In this document: piece after piece, positions 9,826-21,881 of the stretch | Layout of the letters: every line of letters starts with the position of its first letter | Position numbering within the stretch: position 1 is the stretch's first letter | NCBI GenBank assembly: GCA_963662175.1 | Contig: OY759224.1 | Span: 33,675,489 to 33,739,488, forward strand | Origin: Aradus depressus | Lineage: Eukaryota; Arthropoda; Insecta; Hemiptera; Aradidae | Length of the DNA stretch: 64,000 nt | Direction of reading: 5' to 3' | Notes under the pieces: model-generated | What the model was told of the DNA's origin: nothing | Seen by the model: the letters and a program-made list of their open reading frames with translations, nothing else | Databases searched by the model: none | Made by a program: the position numbers and the translations under genes

Positions 9826-10294
9826 TTTTTTTTTAATGGACGCCTCATTTATTAATTGCATGAAATATCCTCCTCTCCTGTCTAAAATTTTAATTAAATA
9901 GTGAGTCTACTTGCGGCTGTACGCAAGGAGATGGAGGCAGTCTGTATCTTGTAAGTTTGGAGTTATTGCCCATACTGTATTCAACAAGTCCGATCAGGTT
10001 AAGTCGGCCACGATATCAGTTTGTGGAAATTATACGGGACCAAGAGGCATAATAACTTTGTAAGCAAACTTGATGAATTTCAAAATTTGCAAACTTCTTC
10101 AAAACAAGATAACTTCATAAGGAGAAGCTAACCCAAACCCAAACCGCAGCCGCCATTAATTTTATCATGTCTCTCAGCTTTTCGGATCCATATTGTAGGA
10201 AGAAAGTACAGTAATAAATTATGGCAAAGGCCTGAACAGATTAACTTGTACTTAGCGTAGCTATAAGAAATAGACCCAGCACGAATCTCTATCA
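9826..10294. other. No gene recognised
   Basis: Moderately complex sequence without a long frame. No match to the other repeat families in the window. Confidence 0.35.
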
Positions 10295-10584
10295 TAAAGA
10301 AATCGACCGTTTGTGTTAAAAATCAATATTTGACTTACATTGGAGATTCTTAATCCTTATACTCAATTTTGTGTCGTTACATTCATTATATCGATGGTTA
10401 TTAGAGCTTTTGAGTTAAGCCTCCCCCCCACCCGATCACTTTCCTTCAGCTCAGCAGATGCGTCTGAAAATTAATAGGTGTTGCCCTTATGGGGTTCTGG
10501 ATGCACACATAAAATTTCGTGTCGATGCACTTTCATTCTTTTATAGGAATTATCGTATTCACAGGTTTATACAAACACAGGGAC

Positions 10585-10617
<33 letters not shown>

Positions 10618-10722
10618 TGGGATCAGAAAACAAGAAATTCCGGTGAAAATTCAACATCGAATTTCTAACAGATTATATAGAGACTATACAGATTATAGGG
10701 GACTATACATCGTGGAAGTAAA
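10295..10722 (-). repeat. DR-A copy, minus, with poly(T)
   Basis: Reversed DR-A landmarks in order: ATCGACCGTTTGTGTTAAAAA, TTTTGTGTCGTTACATTCAT, TTTTGAGTTAAGCC, AAATTTCGTGTCGATGCA, ATCAGAAAACAAGAAATTCC and a final GGGGACTATACATCGTGGAAG. A 29-base T run lies at 10587-10615, where the family carries a short A run. Confidence 0.75.
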
Positions 10723-10769
10723 ATTACTGTCTCCCTATAGAATGAATATATCGACACGAAATTGTATAG

Positions 10770-11075
10770 GAGCCGGTAGCTCAGTGGTATGCGTGCTTGC
10801 CTTCTGAGCTCAAGGTCGTGGGTTCCAAACCCTTAGTTTATTTTATCTGGGAGGTAAAATAAACTTAGGCATGCCGTCCTTCGGATGGAACATTAAGCGA
10901 CGGTCCCGAGCCTGTACGACGTCAGGTACTCGTTAAAGACCCCTGCTCTAGATGAATAAAAATTTAGGGTAGGCAAAATTTAGAACTCCCATAGTAGAGT
11001 CGGGCTCATTTCCACCAGAGTGACGAAAGAGCGCTCTGGTAGTAGGCGATATGACCTCGTAGTTAAAGCCCGGGC
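10770..11075 (+). mobile_element. SINE-I copy
   Basis: Starts at GCCGGTAGCTCAGTGG (A box) and carries all body landmarks to CCGGGCATGAGTC. The B-box region is partly deleted (GGTTCCAAACCC). The CCTAA tail is missing. Confidence 0.9.
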
Positions 11076-11104
11076 ATGAGTCCAAAATTCTAAAGGAACG
11101 ATCG

Positions 11105-11216
11105 CTAGCTGGAACTGTTAGGAATCAGAGGATGGGGCTCAACTCAAAAATTTAAACGAGTTTATTAATTGATTAATTCGCACTGAGGAAGTAAGTTGCC
11201 GGTGAATCATCGACGA
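11105..11216 (+). repeat. DR-A fragment (terminal)
   Basis: GGGGCTCAACTCAAAAA, TTGATTAATTCGCACTGAGGAAG and CCGGTGAATCATCGAC match the DR-A end with substitutions. Confidence 0.6.
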
Positions 11217-11589
11217 ATTGTTTATTATTTACTTTATAACTAATATTGAACGATGAAGGAGAATATATGGAGATTCCATGAAAAGTAATATATAAATATA
11301 TATATTGAGGGTTTAGTTTGGATGTCGTTTAAGTTGGTATATTGGTAAGGAGCTGGAAGGGTATCTTTGATCTTTCATACTTCACATAATCCACTCATCA
11401 AAGACAAAGTTATGGAGGAAGGCTCCAGGAATTTAACAACATAGCAGTATATTGGAGAAGACGTTTATAAGAAGACTATAGTAGAGAGGAGCAGAGCCAG
11501 TTGCAACATGAAGCAAAGTGCAGTATTGCAAGTGATTCTTGGACCTCAGTGCACTTACTGGGTTGAGACAAGTCGAGGTGTAAAGAAAT
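11217..11589. other. No gene recognised
   Basis: About 200 bp of moderately GC sequence (11330-11580) may be an old transposon 3' region, but there is no motif to prove it. Confidence 0.3.
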
Positions 11590-11978
11590 AAAGTCATCGG
11601 TCAGTGCACTTCCCCAGAACGAATTAATCAATTAACTAGTCGACCGTTTGCGCTAATATTCAACAGTTGACTTACTTCCTTATTAATTCTCACACTAAAT
11701 TTAGTGTCGATTGATTCAATACATCGGCGGGTATTGGTATTTTTTCCCTTCAAGAATTAATAATACAATAAATCAATAAGTATGAAATTTCGTGTCGTCA
11801 CATTCATTCTATCAGCAGTTATTAGAGTTTTTATGTTAAGCCTCTCCCTGAATCCCCCTCTTCCCTCTGGTCGATTTGGCTGAAAAACAATAAGTGTCGT
11901 CGTTAGAGGGTTTTGGATTCACATATGAAATTTAGCATGGATACATTCATTCTATCGGGAGTTATCGTGTTCACAGAG
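11590..11978 (-). repeat. DR-A copy, minus
   Basis: CAGTGCACTTCCCCAGAACG, TTAACTAGTCGACCGTTTGCG, AATTTAGTGTCGATTGATTC, ATTTCGTGTCGTCACATTC, TTATGTTAAGCCTC, GATTTGGCTGAAAAACAATA and ATCGTGTTCACAG in family order. Confidence 0.8.
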
Positions 11979-12528
11979 ATCTTTATCGAGTACCATTTCA
12001 AATGGCATGTCCTCGGGACCATCGCTTAACGTCCCGAGGGACTAAAACCTACTTTATCCTGATTAGGTAGAGAATAATACAATACCTTTCCATGTTAAAC
12101 ATTTTCTTATTTTTTTAAAATTAAAAATGATTATTTAAAGTTATAATGAAGTATAACCTCTAAGGAAGTATTGTAATCGTGCGAAAAACCGAGAACGAGT
12201 TTTGAACGGATTTTCACGTTTCAAGCTTCCCTTTTTTTTTTTTTTTTTCTTTTCTTTATTGGGTGCCCCTGACCCCCTGAGGGGGGGTCGGTCACATCAC
12301 CCTATTTTCGTTGGGCAATGGGTAACCTTCTCCAGTTTATTTACAATACCTTCTCCAGTGTTTCAAGCTTCCCTGAATATGTTTCGACTATTTTCTTGAT
12401 GATGTCCGTCTGTGAGAGTGTGTCTGTGTGATTGGAACTTTATTAGCGTCCTAACTAAAAAATAATTGTAGCTATGAATTTGAATTTTGTAATAAAAAAA
12501 AGTCACATGTGAACTAGGTAACTTAAAG
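11979..12528. other. No gene; fragments of SINE-I and DR-A
   Basis: CTCGGGACCATCGCTTAACGTCCC at about 12013-12036 is a minus SINE-I scrap. 12158-12235 resembles the DR-A start (GGAAGTATTGTAATCG, GAACGGATTTTCACG) and runs into poly(T). Confidence 0.45.
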
Positions 12529-12709
12529 TTTTTTTTTTTTTGCTTTTGCTTTATGCACGATGCATATTAGCCATGTTAATGTGTTGTTATCAAGTTATTT
12601 ACGACATCCATGGCCCCGGGAGGGAGTTCTATCTACGAAATAAAACTCACTCCCGGACGGGATTCGAATCCGCGCCCTACGCTCTAGCCAGCACGGCCAC
12701 CATGGCCCT
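12529..12709 (-). mobile_element. SINE-II copy (tRNA-derived, poly-A tail)
   Basis: On the minus strand it starts GGGCCATGGTGGCCGTGCTGG (A-box-like), has the B-box-like GGATTCGAATCCCGTC, continues through GAGTGAGTTTTATTTCG and ends in a poly(A) tail (T run at 12529-12541). About 25 bp between the boxes present in the 52.6 kb copy are deleted here. Confidence 0.8.
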
Positions 12710-13134
12710 CTAAATTTTTAAGTTTTTATTTACCTTTCTAAGGTGCTTAAAGTTAATAAAGTGCTTAAGATTACTCCGTGCGAAGCTGAGGCTGAGTTAC
12801 CTGCAAGCACATAACAAAAAGCTTAAAGTTAGATCCTCCCCCCCACTTGTAACATAACAGAAGCTTATTTTGGAACTTTTTCATCAAATCAAATCAATTT
12901 GAAAATTGGAAATGAAATGACTTTATCGAACTATGTGATGTGGCCACCAGGTTGAGGGGGCGATGCAATTAAGGATAAATTTATGACTTGGGCAAAAAAC
13001 GTGATTGAAAAAGTCAATCTATTGTGAAGTGGGTGAAAAAAAAATGAAGATATACTCTATTCAGTAGTGAACATTTTGCGCTGGTTATGGCAGAAACTAA
13101 AGTATGTTGGGATACTTACCAGAGTGAATAATGT
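12710..13134. other. No gene recognised
   Basis: AT-rich, no sustained frame, no repeat identified. Confidence 0.35.
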
Positions 13135-13250
13135 CAAGTAAGTTTTCGCTCTCCCTCTGAACCCAAGGGAGTCGGAAAACATGAAATTCCGGCGAAAACT
13201 TAACATTACATTTCTGACCGATTTCAAAACTTTTCCTATACTAGCTGGTG
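13135..13250 (-). repeat. DR-A fragment, minus
   Basis: AAGTTTTCGCTCTCCCTCTGAACCC runs into GGAAAACATGAAATTCCGGCG and TTTCTGACCGATT. An internal part of the family is deleted. Confidence 0.65.
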
Positions 13251-13344
13251 CAGTAACATGTCTGGTTCCTAACCTGAACATGTTTATGCTAGAACATGCA
13301 AACTAATCAACTCATAATTTCCAGCAGCCTATTTTGCTTATTGC

Positions 13345-13728
13345 TTATATCGACAAGAAATTATATATGTTTGACCAAATTAGCACCTATCGATTTTCAA
13401 TCGAGAGAAGAGTAGTGGACTCAACTCAAAAACCCTTATAACTGCCGATGTAATGAACGTATTGACATGAAATTTTATATTTGAAGTCAAATCCCAATGA
13501 GAACATAACCTGCCAAATTTCAGCGATATCAGCCTAAGGGAAGGGGGGTCCAAACCCTAATAACTACCCTTGTAATCAATTTATTGACACCAAATTTAGT
13601 ATGAGGATTTAGGAACACCTATGTAAATCAACTGTTAAATATTAGCGGAAACGGTCGACTGGTTTTGGAGGGGGAGCGAAAATTTAATTGATTAATTCGT
13701 TCTGGGGAAGTACATTGCCGTTGATTCA
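13345..13728 (+). repeat. DR-A long copy, plus
   Basis: ATATCGACAAGAAATTATA, CGATTTTCAATCGAGAG, AAAACCCTTATAACTGCCGATG, TTGACACCAAATTTAGTATGAG, GGTCGACTGGTTTTGGAGGG, TTCTGGGGAAGTACATTGCCG. One of the best copies for defining the terminal half. Confidence 0.8.
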
Positions 13729-14263
13729 CGGTTTACTCCAACTAGTTTTAGGTAAGGGGCTCCCACTGGCTACGCCCCCTTTCTTGAGAACCTGATCCAG
13801 ACATGAGGATAGTATGTTCTAGAGGTGTGGAGGTAGATCGACCCTGCACTACCGTTGTGTTAAGTCCATGTAGATCTACAGCAAGGTCCTGACTTAACAT
13901 CGCCTCTCAGACTAACTTCCGTCTTATCGCATCGGATATATCCGAGTACAATAGCACGGCTAGTTTCCACACCGACTCAACCTACCTCTCAGCCAGTTCA
14001 GATGTAGTCAAACTAACTTGTGGTAACCAAGTACGGTTACTGAATCAAAATTAGATATATTTCCCTGGGGGACGGAGGGGGGGGGGGGGGGGGGGGTTAC
14101 CGCCCCTTCATCTTATAGGAATTACCTGACTCTATTTCGTATATTAACGATTGCCTTAACTAATATTACAAAATTGGAAATTTATGCCGTAGACAAATTA
14201 AATTTCTAATATATTTTTATTTTTTATTCCTTTATTTTTTGCTCAGCTAGAAAGGAAAAAGTC
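13729..14263. other. No gene recognised; poly(G) run
   Basis: GC-richer 13750-14050 contains a 12-bp palindrome (TGTAGATCTACA, about 13869-13880) but no frame. G run of 20 at 14077-14096. Confidence 0.4.
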
Positions 14264-14650
14264 TGTGAATCACCGTCAATGTACTTCCCCAGAACGAATT
14301 AATCAATTAACTTTTCGCTTCCCATCCAAAACCAGTCGAACATTCAACAGTTCCCTTAAATAGATAGATTATGTTCTCTTTGGGTTTGTACTTCAAATAT
14401 GAAATTCCTAGTCGATCACTACAACGGCAGTTATTAGAGTTTTTGAGTTAAGTCTCTCCCCTAATCCCCCCTCCCCTCTGACCAATTTGGCTGAAAGTCG
14501 ATAGACTTATGGGGTTTTGGTCACACATATCAAATTTTGTGTCGATATATTCATTCAATCGGGAGTTATCGTATTCACAGACACACAGACAGTTAGACTT
14601 TTTTCTTACATTTGGTATCTAGAGGTCAGAAAACATAAAATTCCATAGAA
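14264..14650 (-). repeat. DR-A copy, minus, abutting the 60-bp array
   Basis: TGTACTTCCCCAGAACGAATT, TTTTGAGTTAAGTCTC, AATTTTGTGTCGATATATTC and GGTCAGAAAACATAAAATTCC. The family start is replaced by about 70 bp of other sequence before the minisatellite. Confidence 0.75.
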
Positions 14651-14720
14651 TTCCTCTACATTCGTATAGCTGAGGAATAACTTCTTTTATATATGGAATA
14701 AATAAATAAATAAAAAATGT

Positions 14721-17700
14721 ATTCTTGGAGGAAAGTTCTCTAGAGTCCGTGGCTAGAAGACCTCCAAGCTTTAAATAAGTATTCTTGGAGGAAAGTTCTC
14801 TAGAGTCCGTGGCTAGAAGACCTCCAAACTTTAAATAAGTATTCTTGGAGGAAAGTTCTCTAGAGTCCGTGGCTAGAAGACCTCCAAGCTTTAAATAAGT
14901 ATTCTTGGAGGAAAGTTCTCTAGAGTCCATGGCTAGAAGACCTCCAAACTTTAAAGAAGTATTCTTGGAGGAAAGTTCTCTAGAGTCCATGGCTAGAAGA
15001 CCTCCAAACTTTAAAGAAGTATTCTTGGAGGAAAGTTCTCTAGAGTCCATGGCTAGAAGACCTCCAAGCTTTAAAGAAGTATTCTTGGAGGAAAGTTCTC
15101 TAGAGTCCGTGGCTAGAAGACCTCCAAACTTTAAATAAGTATTCTTGGAGGAAAGTTCTCTAGAGTCCATGGCTAGAAGACCTCCAAGCTTTAAAGAAGT
15201 ATTCTTGGAGGAAAGTTCTCTAGAGTCCGTGGCTAGAAGACCTCCAAACTTTAAATAAGTATTCTTGGAGGAAAGTTCTCTAGAGTCCATGGCTAGAAGA
15301 CCTCCAAGCTTTAAATAAGTATTCTTGGAGGAAAGTTCTCTAGAGTCCGTGGCTAGAAGACCTCCAAACTTTAATTAAGTATTCTTGGAGGAAAGTTCTC
15401 TAGAGTCCGTGGCTAGAAGACCTCCAAACTTTAAATAAGTATTCTTGGAGGAAAGTTCTCTAGAGTCCGTGGCTAGAAGACCTCCAAGCTTTAAATAAGT
15501 ATTCTTGGAGGAAAGTTCTCTAGAGTCCATGGCTAGAAGACCTCCAAACTTTAAAGAAGTATTCTTGGAGGAAAGTTCTCTAGAGTCCATGGCTAGAAGA
15601 CCTCCAAACTTTAAAGAAGTATTCTTGGAGGAAAGTTCTCTAGAGTCCATGGCTAGAAGACCTCCAAGCTTTAAATAAGTATTCTTGGAGGAAAGTTCTC
15701 TAGAGTCCATGGCTAGAAGACCTCCAAACTTTAAATAAGTATTCTTGGAGGAAAGTTCTCTAGAGTCCATGGCTAGAAGACCTCCAAACTTTAAATAAGT
15801 ATTCTTGGAGGAAAGTTCTCTAGAGTCCATGGCTAGAAGACCTCCAAACTTTAAATAAGTATTCTTGGAGGAAAGTTCTCTAGAGTCCATGGCTAGAAGA
15901 CCTCCAAACTTTAAATAAGTATTCTTGGAGGAAAGTTCTCTAGAGTCCATGGCTAGAAGACCTCCAAACTTTAAATAAGTATTCTTGGAGGAAAGTTCTC
16001 TAGAGTCCGTGGCTAGAAGACCTCCAAACTTTAATTAAGTATTCTTGGAGGAAAGTTCTCTAGAGTCCGTGGCTAGAAGACCTCCAAACTTTAAATAAGT
16101 ATTCTTGGAGGAAAGTTCTCTAGAGTCCGTGGCTAGAAGACCTCCAAACTTTAAAGAAGTATTCTTGGAGGAAAGTTCTCTAGAGTCCATGGCTAGAAGA
16201 CCTCCAAACTTTAAATAAGTATTCTTGGAGGAAAGTTCTCTAGAGTCCATGGCTAGAAGACCTCCAAACTTTAAATAAGTATTCTTGGAGGAAAGTTCTC
16301 TAGAGTCCGTGGCTAGAAGACCTCCAAACTTTAAAGAAGTATTCTTGGAGGAAAGTTCTCTAGAGTCCATGGCTAGAAGACCTCCAAACTTTAAATAAGT
16401 ATTCTTGGAGGAAAGTTCTCTAGAGTCCGTGGCTAGAAGACCTCCAAACTTTAAAGAAGTATTCTTGGAGGAAAGTTCTCTAGAGTCCGTGGCTAGAAGA
16501 CCTCCAAACTTTAAATAAGTATTCTTGGAGGAAAGTTCTCTAGAGTCCTTGGCTAGAAGACCTCCAAACTTTAAATAAGTATTCTTGGAGGAAAGTTCTC
16601 TAGAGTCCGTGGCTAGAAGACCTCCAAACTTTAAATAAGTATTCTTGGAGGAAAGTTCTCTAGAGTCCATGGCTAGAAGACCTCCAAACTTTAAATAAGT
16701 ATTCTTGGAGGAAAGTTCTCTAGAGTCCGTGGCTAGAAGACCTCCAAACTTTAATTAAGTATTCTTGGAGGAAAGTTCTCTAGAGTCCATGGCTAGAAGA
16801 CCTCCAAACTTTAAATAAGTATTCTTGGAGGAAAGTTCTCTAGAGTCCATGGCTAGAAGACCTCCAAACTTTAAATAAGTATTCTTGGAGGAAAGTTCTC
16901 TAGAGTCCGTGGCTAGAAGACCTCCAAACCTTAATTAAGTATTCTTGGAGGAAAGTTCTCTAGAGTCCATGGCTAGAAGACCTCCAAACTTTAAATAAGT
17001 ATTCTTGGAGGAAAGTTCTCTAGAGTCCATGGCTAGAAGACCTCCAAACTTTAAATAAGTATTCTTGGAGGAAAGTTCTCTAGAGTCCATGGCTAGAAGA
17101 CCTCCAAACTTTAAAGAAGTATTCTTGGAGGAAAGTTCTCTAGAGTCCATGGCTAGAAGACCTCCAAACTTTAAATAAGTATTCTTGGAGGAAAGTTCTC
17201 TAGAGTCCGTGGCTAGAAGACCTCCAAACTTTAAATAAGTATTCTTGGAGGAAAGTTCTCTAGAGTCCGTGGCTAGAAGACCTCCAAACTTTAAATAAGT
17301 ATTCTTGGAGGAAAGTTCTCTAGAGTCCGTGGCTAGAAGACCTCCAAACTTTAAATAAGTATTCTTGGAGGAAAGTTCTCTAGAGTCCGTGGCTAGAAGA
17401 CCTCCAAGCTTTAAATAAGTATTCTTGGAGGAAAGTTCTCTAGAGTCCGTGGCTAGAAGACCTCCAAACTTTAAATAAGTATTCTTGGAGGAAAGTTCTC
17501 TAGAGTCCGTGGCTAGAAGACCTCCAAGCTTTAAATAAGTATTCTTGGAGGAAAGTTCTCTAGAGTCCGTGGCTAGAAGACCTCCAAACTTTAAATAAGT
17601 ATTCTTGGAGGAAAGTTCTCTAGAGTCCGTGGCTAGAAGACCTCCAAACTTTAAATAAGTATTCTTGGAGGAAAGTTCTCTAGAGTCCGTGGCTAGAAGA

Positions 17701-20700
17701 CCTCCAAACTTTAAATAAGTATTCTTGGAGGAAAGTTCTCTAGAGTCCGTGGCTAGAAGACCTCCAAGCTTTAAATAAGTATTCTTGGAGGAAAGTTCTC
17801 TAGAGTCCGTGGCTAGAAGACCTCCAAACTTTAAATAAGTATTCTTGGAGGAAAGTTCTCTAGAGTCCGTGGCTAGAAGACCTCCAAACTTTAAATAAGT
17901 ATTCTTGGAGGAAAGTTCTCTAGAGTCCGTGGCTAGAAGACCTCCAAACTTTAAATAAGTATTCTTGGAGGAAAGTTCTCTAGAGTCCATGGCTAGAAGA
18001 CCTCCAAGCTTTAAATAAGTATTCTTGGAGGAAAGTTCTCTAGAGTCCGTGGCTAGAAGACCTCCAAACTTTAAATAAGTATTCTTGGAGGAAAGTTCTC
18101 TAGAGTCCGTGGCTAGAAGACCTCCAAGCTTTAAATAAGTATTCTTGGAGGAAAGTTCTCTAGAGTCCGTGGCTAGAAGACCTCCAAGCTTTAAATAAGT
18201 ATTCTTGGAGGAAAGTTCTCTAGAGTCCGTGGCTAGAAGACCTCCAAGCTTTAAATAAGTATTCTTGGAGGAAAGTTCTCTAGAGTCCGTGGCTAGAAGA
18301 CCTCCAAACTTTAAATAAGTATTCTTGGAGGAAAGTTCTCTAGAGTCCATGGCTAGAAGACCTCCAAACTTTAAATAAGTATTCTTGGAGGAAAGTTCTC
18401 TAGAGTCCATGGCTAGAAGACCTCCAAACTTTAAATAAGTATTCTTGGAGGAAAGTTCTCTAGAGTCCATGGCTAGAAGACCTCCAAACTTTAAATAAGT
18501 ATTCTTGGAGGAAAGTTCTCTAGAGTCCATGGCTAGAAGACCTCCAAACTTTAAATAAGTATTCTTGGAGGAAAGTTCTCTAGAGTCCGTGGCTAGAAGA
18601 CCTCCAAACTTTAAATAAGTATTCTTGGAGGAAAGTTCTCTAGAGTCCATGGCTAGAAGACCTCCAAACTTTAAATAAGTATTCTTGGAGGAAAGTTCTC
18701 TAGAGTCCATGGCTAGAAGACCTCCAAACTTTAAATAAGTATTCTTGGAGGAAAGTTCTCTAGAGTCCATGGCTAGAAGACCTCCAAACTTTAAATAAGT
18801 ATTCTTGGAGGAAAGTTCTCTAGAGTCCATGGCTAGAAGACCTCCAAACTTTAAATAAGTATTCTTGGAGGAAAGTTCTCTAGAGTCCATGGCTAGAAGA
18901 CCTCCAAACTTTAAATAAGTATTCTTGGAGGAAAGTTCTCTAGAGTCCATGGCTAGAAGACCTCCAAACTTTAAATAAGTATTCTTGGAGGAAAGTTCTC
19001 TAGAGTCCATGGCTAGAAGACCTCCAAACTTTAAATAAGTATTCTTGGAGGAAAGTTCTCTAGAGTCCATGGCTAGAAGACCTCCAAACTTTAAATAAGT
19101 ATTCTTGGAGGAAAGTTCTCTAGAGTCCATGGCTAGAAGACCTCCAAACTTTAAATAAGTATTCTTGTAGGAAAGTTCTCTAGAGTCCGTGGCTAGAAGA
19201 CCTCCAAACTTTAAATAAGTATTCTTGGAGGAAAGTTCTCTAGAGTCCATGGCTAGAAGACCTCCAAACTTTAAATAAGTATTCTTGGAGGAAAGTTCTC
19301 TAGAGTCCATGGCTAGAAGACCTCCAAACTTTAAATAAGTATTCTTGGAGGAAAGTTCTCTAGAGTCCATGGCTAGAAGACCTCCAAACTTTAAATAAGT
19401 ATTCTTGGAGGAAAGTTCTCTAGAGTCCATGGCTAGAAGACCTCCAAACTTTAAATAAGTATTCATGGAGGAAAGTTCTCTAGAGTCCGTGGCTAGAAGA
19501 CCTCCAAACTTTAAATAAGTATTCTTGGAGGAAAGTTCTCTAGAGTCCATGGCTAGAAGACCTCCAAACTTTAAATAAGTATTCTTGGAGGAAAGTTCTC
19601 TAGAGTCCATGGCTAGAAGACCTCCAAACTTTAAATAAGTATTCTTGGAGGAAAGTTCTCTAGAGTCCATGGCTAGAAGACCTCCAAACTTTAAATAAGT
19701 ATTCTTGGAGGAAAGTTCTCTAGAGTCCGTGGCTAGAAGACCTCCAAACTTTAAATAAGTATTCTTGGAGGAAAGTTCTCTAGAGTCCATGGCTAGAAGA
19801 CCTCCAAACTTTAAATAAGTATTCTTGGAGGAAAGTTCTCTAGAGTCCATGGCTAGAAGACCTCCAAACTTTAAATAAGTATTCTTGGAGGAAAGTTCTC
19901 TAGAGTCCATGGCTAGAAGACCTCCAAACTTTAAATAAGTATTCTTGGAGGAAAGTTCTCTAGAGTCCGTGGCTAGAAGACCTCCAAACTTTAAATAAGT
20001 ATTCTTGGAGGAAAGTTCTCTAGAGTCCATGGCTAGAAGACCTCCAAACTTTAAATAAGTATTCTTGGAGGAAAGTTCTCTAGAGTCCATGGCTAGAAGA
20101 CCTCCAAACTTTAAATAAGTATTCTTGGAGGAAAGTTCTCTAGAGTCCGTGGCTAGAAGACCTCCAAACTTTAAATAAGTATTCTTGGAGGAAAGTTCTC
20201 TAGAGTCCGTGGCTAGAAGACCTCCAAACTTTAAATAAGTATTCTTGGAGGAAAGTTCTCTAGAGTCCATGGCTAGAAGACCTCCAAACTTTAAAGAAGT
20301 ATTCTTGGAGGAAAGTTCTCTAGAGTCCGTGGCTAGAAGACCTCCAAACTTTAAATAAGTATTCTTGGAGGAAAGTTCTCTAGAGTCCGTGGCTAGAAGA
20401 CCTCCAAACTTTAAATAAGTATTCTTGGAGGAAAGTTCTCTAGAGTCCATGGCTAGAAGACCTCCAAACTTTAAATAAGTATTCTTGGAGGAAAGTTCTC
20501 TAGAGTCCGTGGCTAGAAGACCTCCAAACTTTAAATAAGTATTCTTGGAGGAAAGTTCTCTAGAGTCCGTGGCTAGAAGACCTCCAAACTTTAAATAAGT
20601 ATTCTTGGAGGAAAGTTCTCTAGAGTCCGTGGCTAGAAGACCTCCAAACTTTAAATAAGTATTCTTGGAGGAAAGTTCTCTAGAGTCCGTGGCTAGAAGA

Positions 20701-21500
20701 CCTCCAAACTTTAAATAAGTATTCTTGGAGGAAAGTTCTCTAGAGTCCGTGGCTAGAAGACCTCCAAACTTTAAATAAGTATTCTTGGAGGAAAGTTCTC
20801 TAGAGTCCGTGGCTAGAAGACCTCCAAGCTTTAAATAAGTATTCTTGGAGGAAAGTTCTCTAGAGTCCGTGGCTAGAAGACCTCCAAACTTTAAATAAGT
20901 ATTCTTGGAGGAAAGTTCTCTAGAGTCCGTGGCTAGAAGACCTCCAAACTTTAAATAAGTATTCTTGGAGGAAAGTTCTCTAGAGTCCGTGGCTAGAAGA
21001 CCTCCAAACTTTAAATAAGTATTCTTGGAGGAAAGTTCTCTAGAGTCCGTGGCTAGAAGACCTCCAAACTTTAAATAAGTATTCTTGGAGGAAAGTTCTC
21101 TAGAGTCCGTGGCTAGAAGACCTCCAAACTTTAAATAAGTATTCTTGGAGGAAAGTTCTCTAGAGTCCGTGGCTAGAAGACCTCCAAACTTTAAATAAGT
21201 ATTCTTGGAGGAAAGTTCTCTAGAGTCCGTGGCTAGAAGACCTCCAAACTTTAAATAAGTATTCTTGGAGGAAAGTTCTCTAGAGTCCATGGCTAGAAGA
21301 CCTCCAAACTTTAAATAAGTATTCTTGGAGGAAAGTTCTCTAGAGTCCGTGGCTAGAAGACCTCCAAACTTTAAATAAGTATTCTTGGAGGAAAGTTCTC
21401 TAGAGTCCATGGCTAGAAGACCTCCAAACTTTAAAGAAGTATTCTTGGAGGAAAGTTCTCTAGAGTCCGTGGCTAGAAGACCTCCAAACTTTAATTAAGT
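14721..21500. repeat. 60-bp minisatellite, 113 copies with invariant length
   Basis: Unit begins ATTCTTGGAGGAAAGTTC and continues TCTAGAGTCCRTGGCTAG, AAGACCTCCAARCTTTAA, then AKAAGT or TTAAGT. All 113 units are exactly 60 bp. Variation is almost limited to three sites (A/G in CCRTGG, A/G in CAARCTT, T/G/TT before AAGT), with only a few private changes (for example at 16549, 16930, 19168, 19465). Units at the left end are mixed, and the block about 18.36-20.1 kb is mostly one variant. On the minus strand each unit translates to 20 residues (MDSRELSSKNTYLKFGGLLA), giving a 1491-codon frame at 16935-21410. TTAATTAAG units (15361, 16021, 16741, 16921, 21481) close that frame. I treat the frame as a by-product of a repeat divisible by three. 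Confidence 0.97.
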
Positions 21501-21881
21501 ATTTTTAATTTAAAAAAAAGAAGTGAATGTTTAGCATAAAAAGTCATTCCTTTCAGAATAGTTGAGTAGTTTTATCTGGGAGGAAAAACTTGAGCATGGC
21601 GTCCTTCGGTTGGGACGTAAATATGGTCCGTGCCTTTGCGATGTCAGGTACTCGATAATAACTATTACTACTCCTATCTGAAAAAATTATTGAATCAATA
21701 TAAAGTCAATTCCATTTTATACATTTCGTGTTTTATATACAATTTTTTTCGTTAAAATTGAAACCAAGGGAGATTAAGAACATTTTCGAACATCGAAAAA
21801 GGCAAGAGGTAGCGAGTGCGGAGAAAATCATTTTTATTTTTTGCTCATATATCGCTAAAAATCAACTTCAGGTAAAGTATA
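21501..21881. other. No gene; short SINE-I scrap
   Basis: 21572-21665 keeps TTTTATCTGGGAGG, GGCGTCCTTCGGTTGGGACG and GATGTCAGGTACTCG from the SINE-I body, plus orientation. The rest is AT-rich. Confidence 0.55.

Noticed and set aside
14905..15138. Plus-strand open frame through the 60-bp array
   Set aside because: Same array read on the other strand; closed by TAA in most units.
16935..21410. Giant repetitive gene on the minus strand
   Set aside because: It is the translation of a 60-bp satellite; variants are all replacement-type or stops, and no start context or unique sequence exists.
14721..21500. CRISPR array
   Set aside because: Repeats are contiguous with no unique spacers, in a eukaryotic transposon-rich context. 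The 121-bp array is rejected for the same reason.
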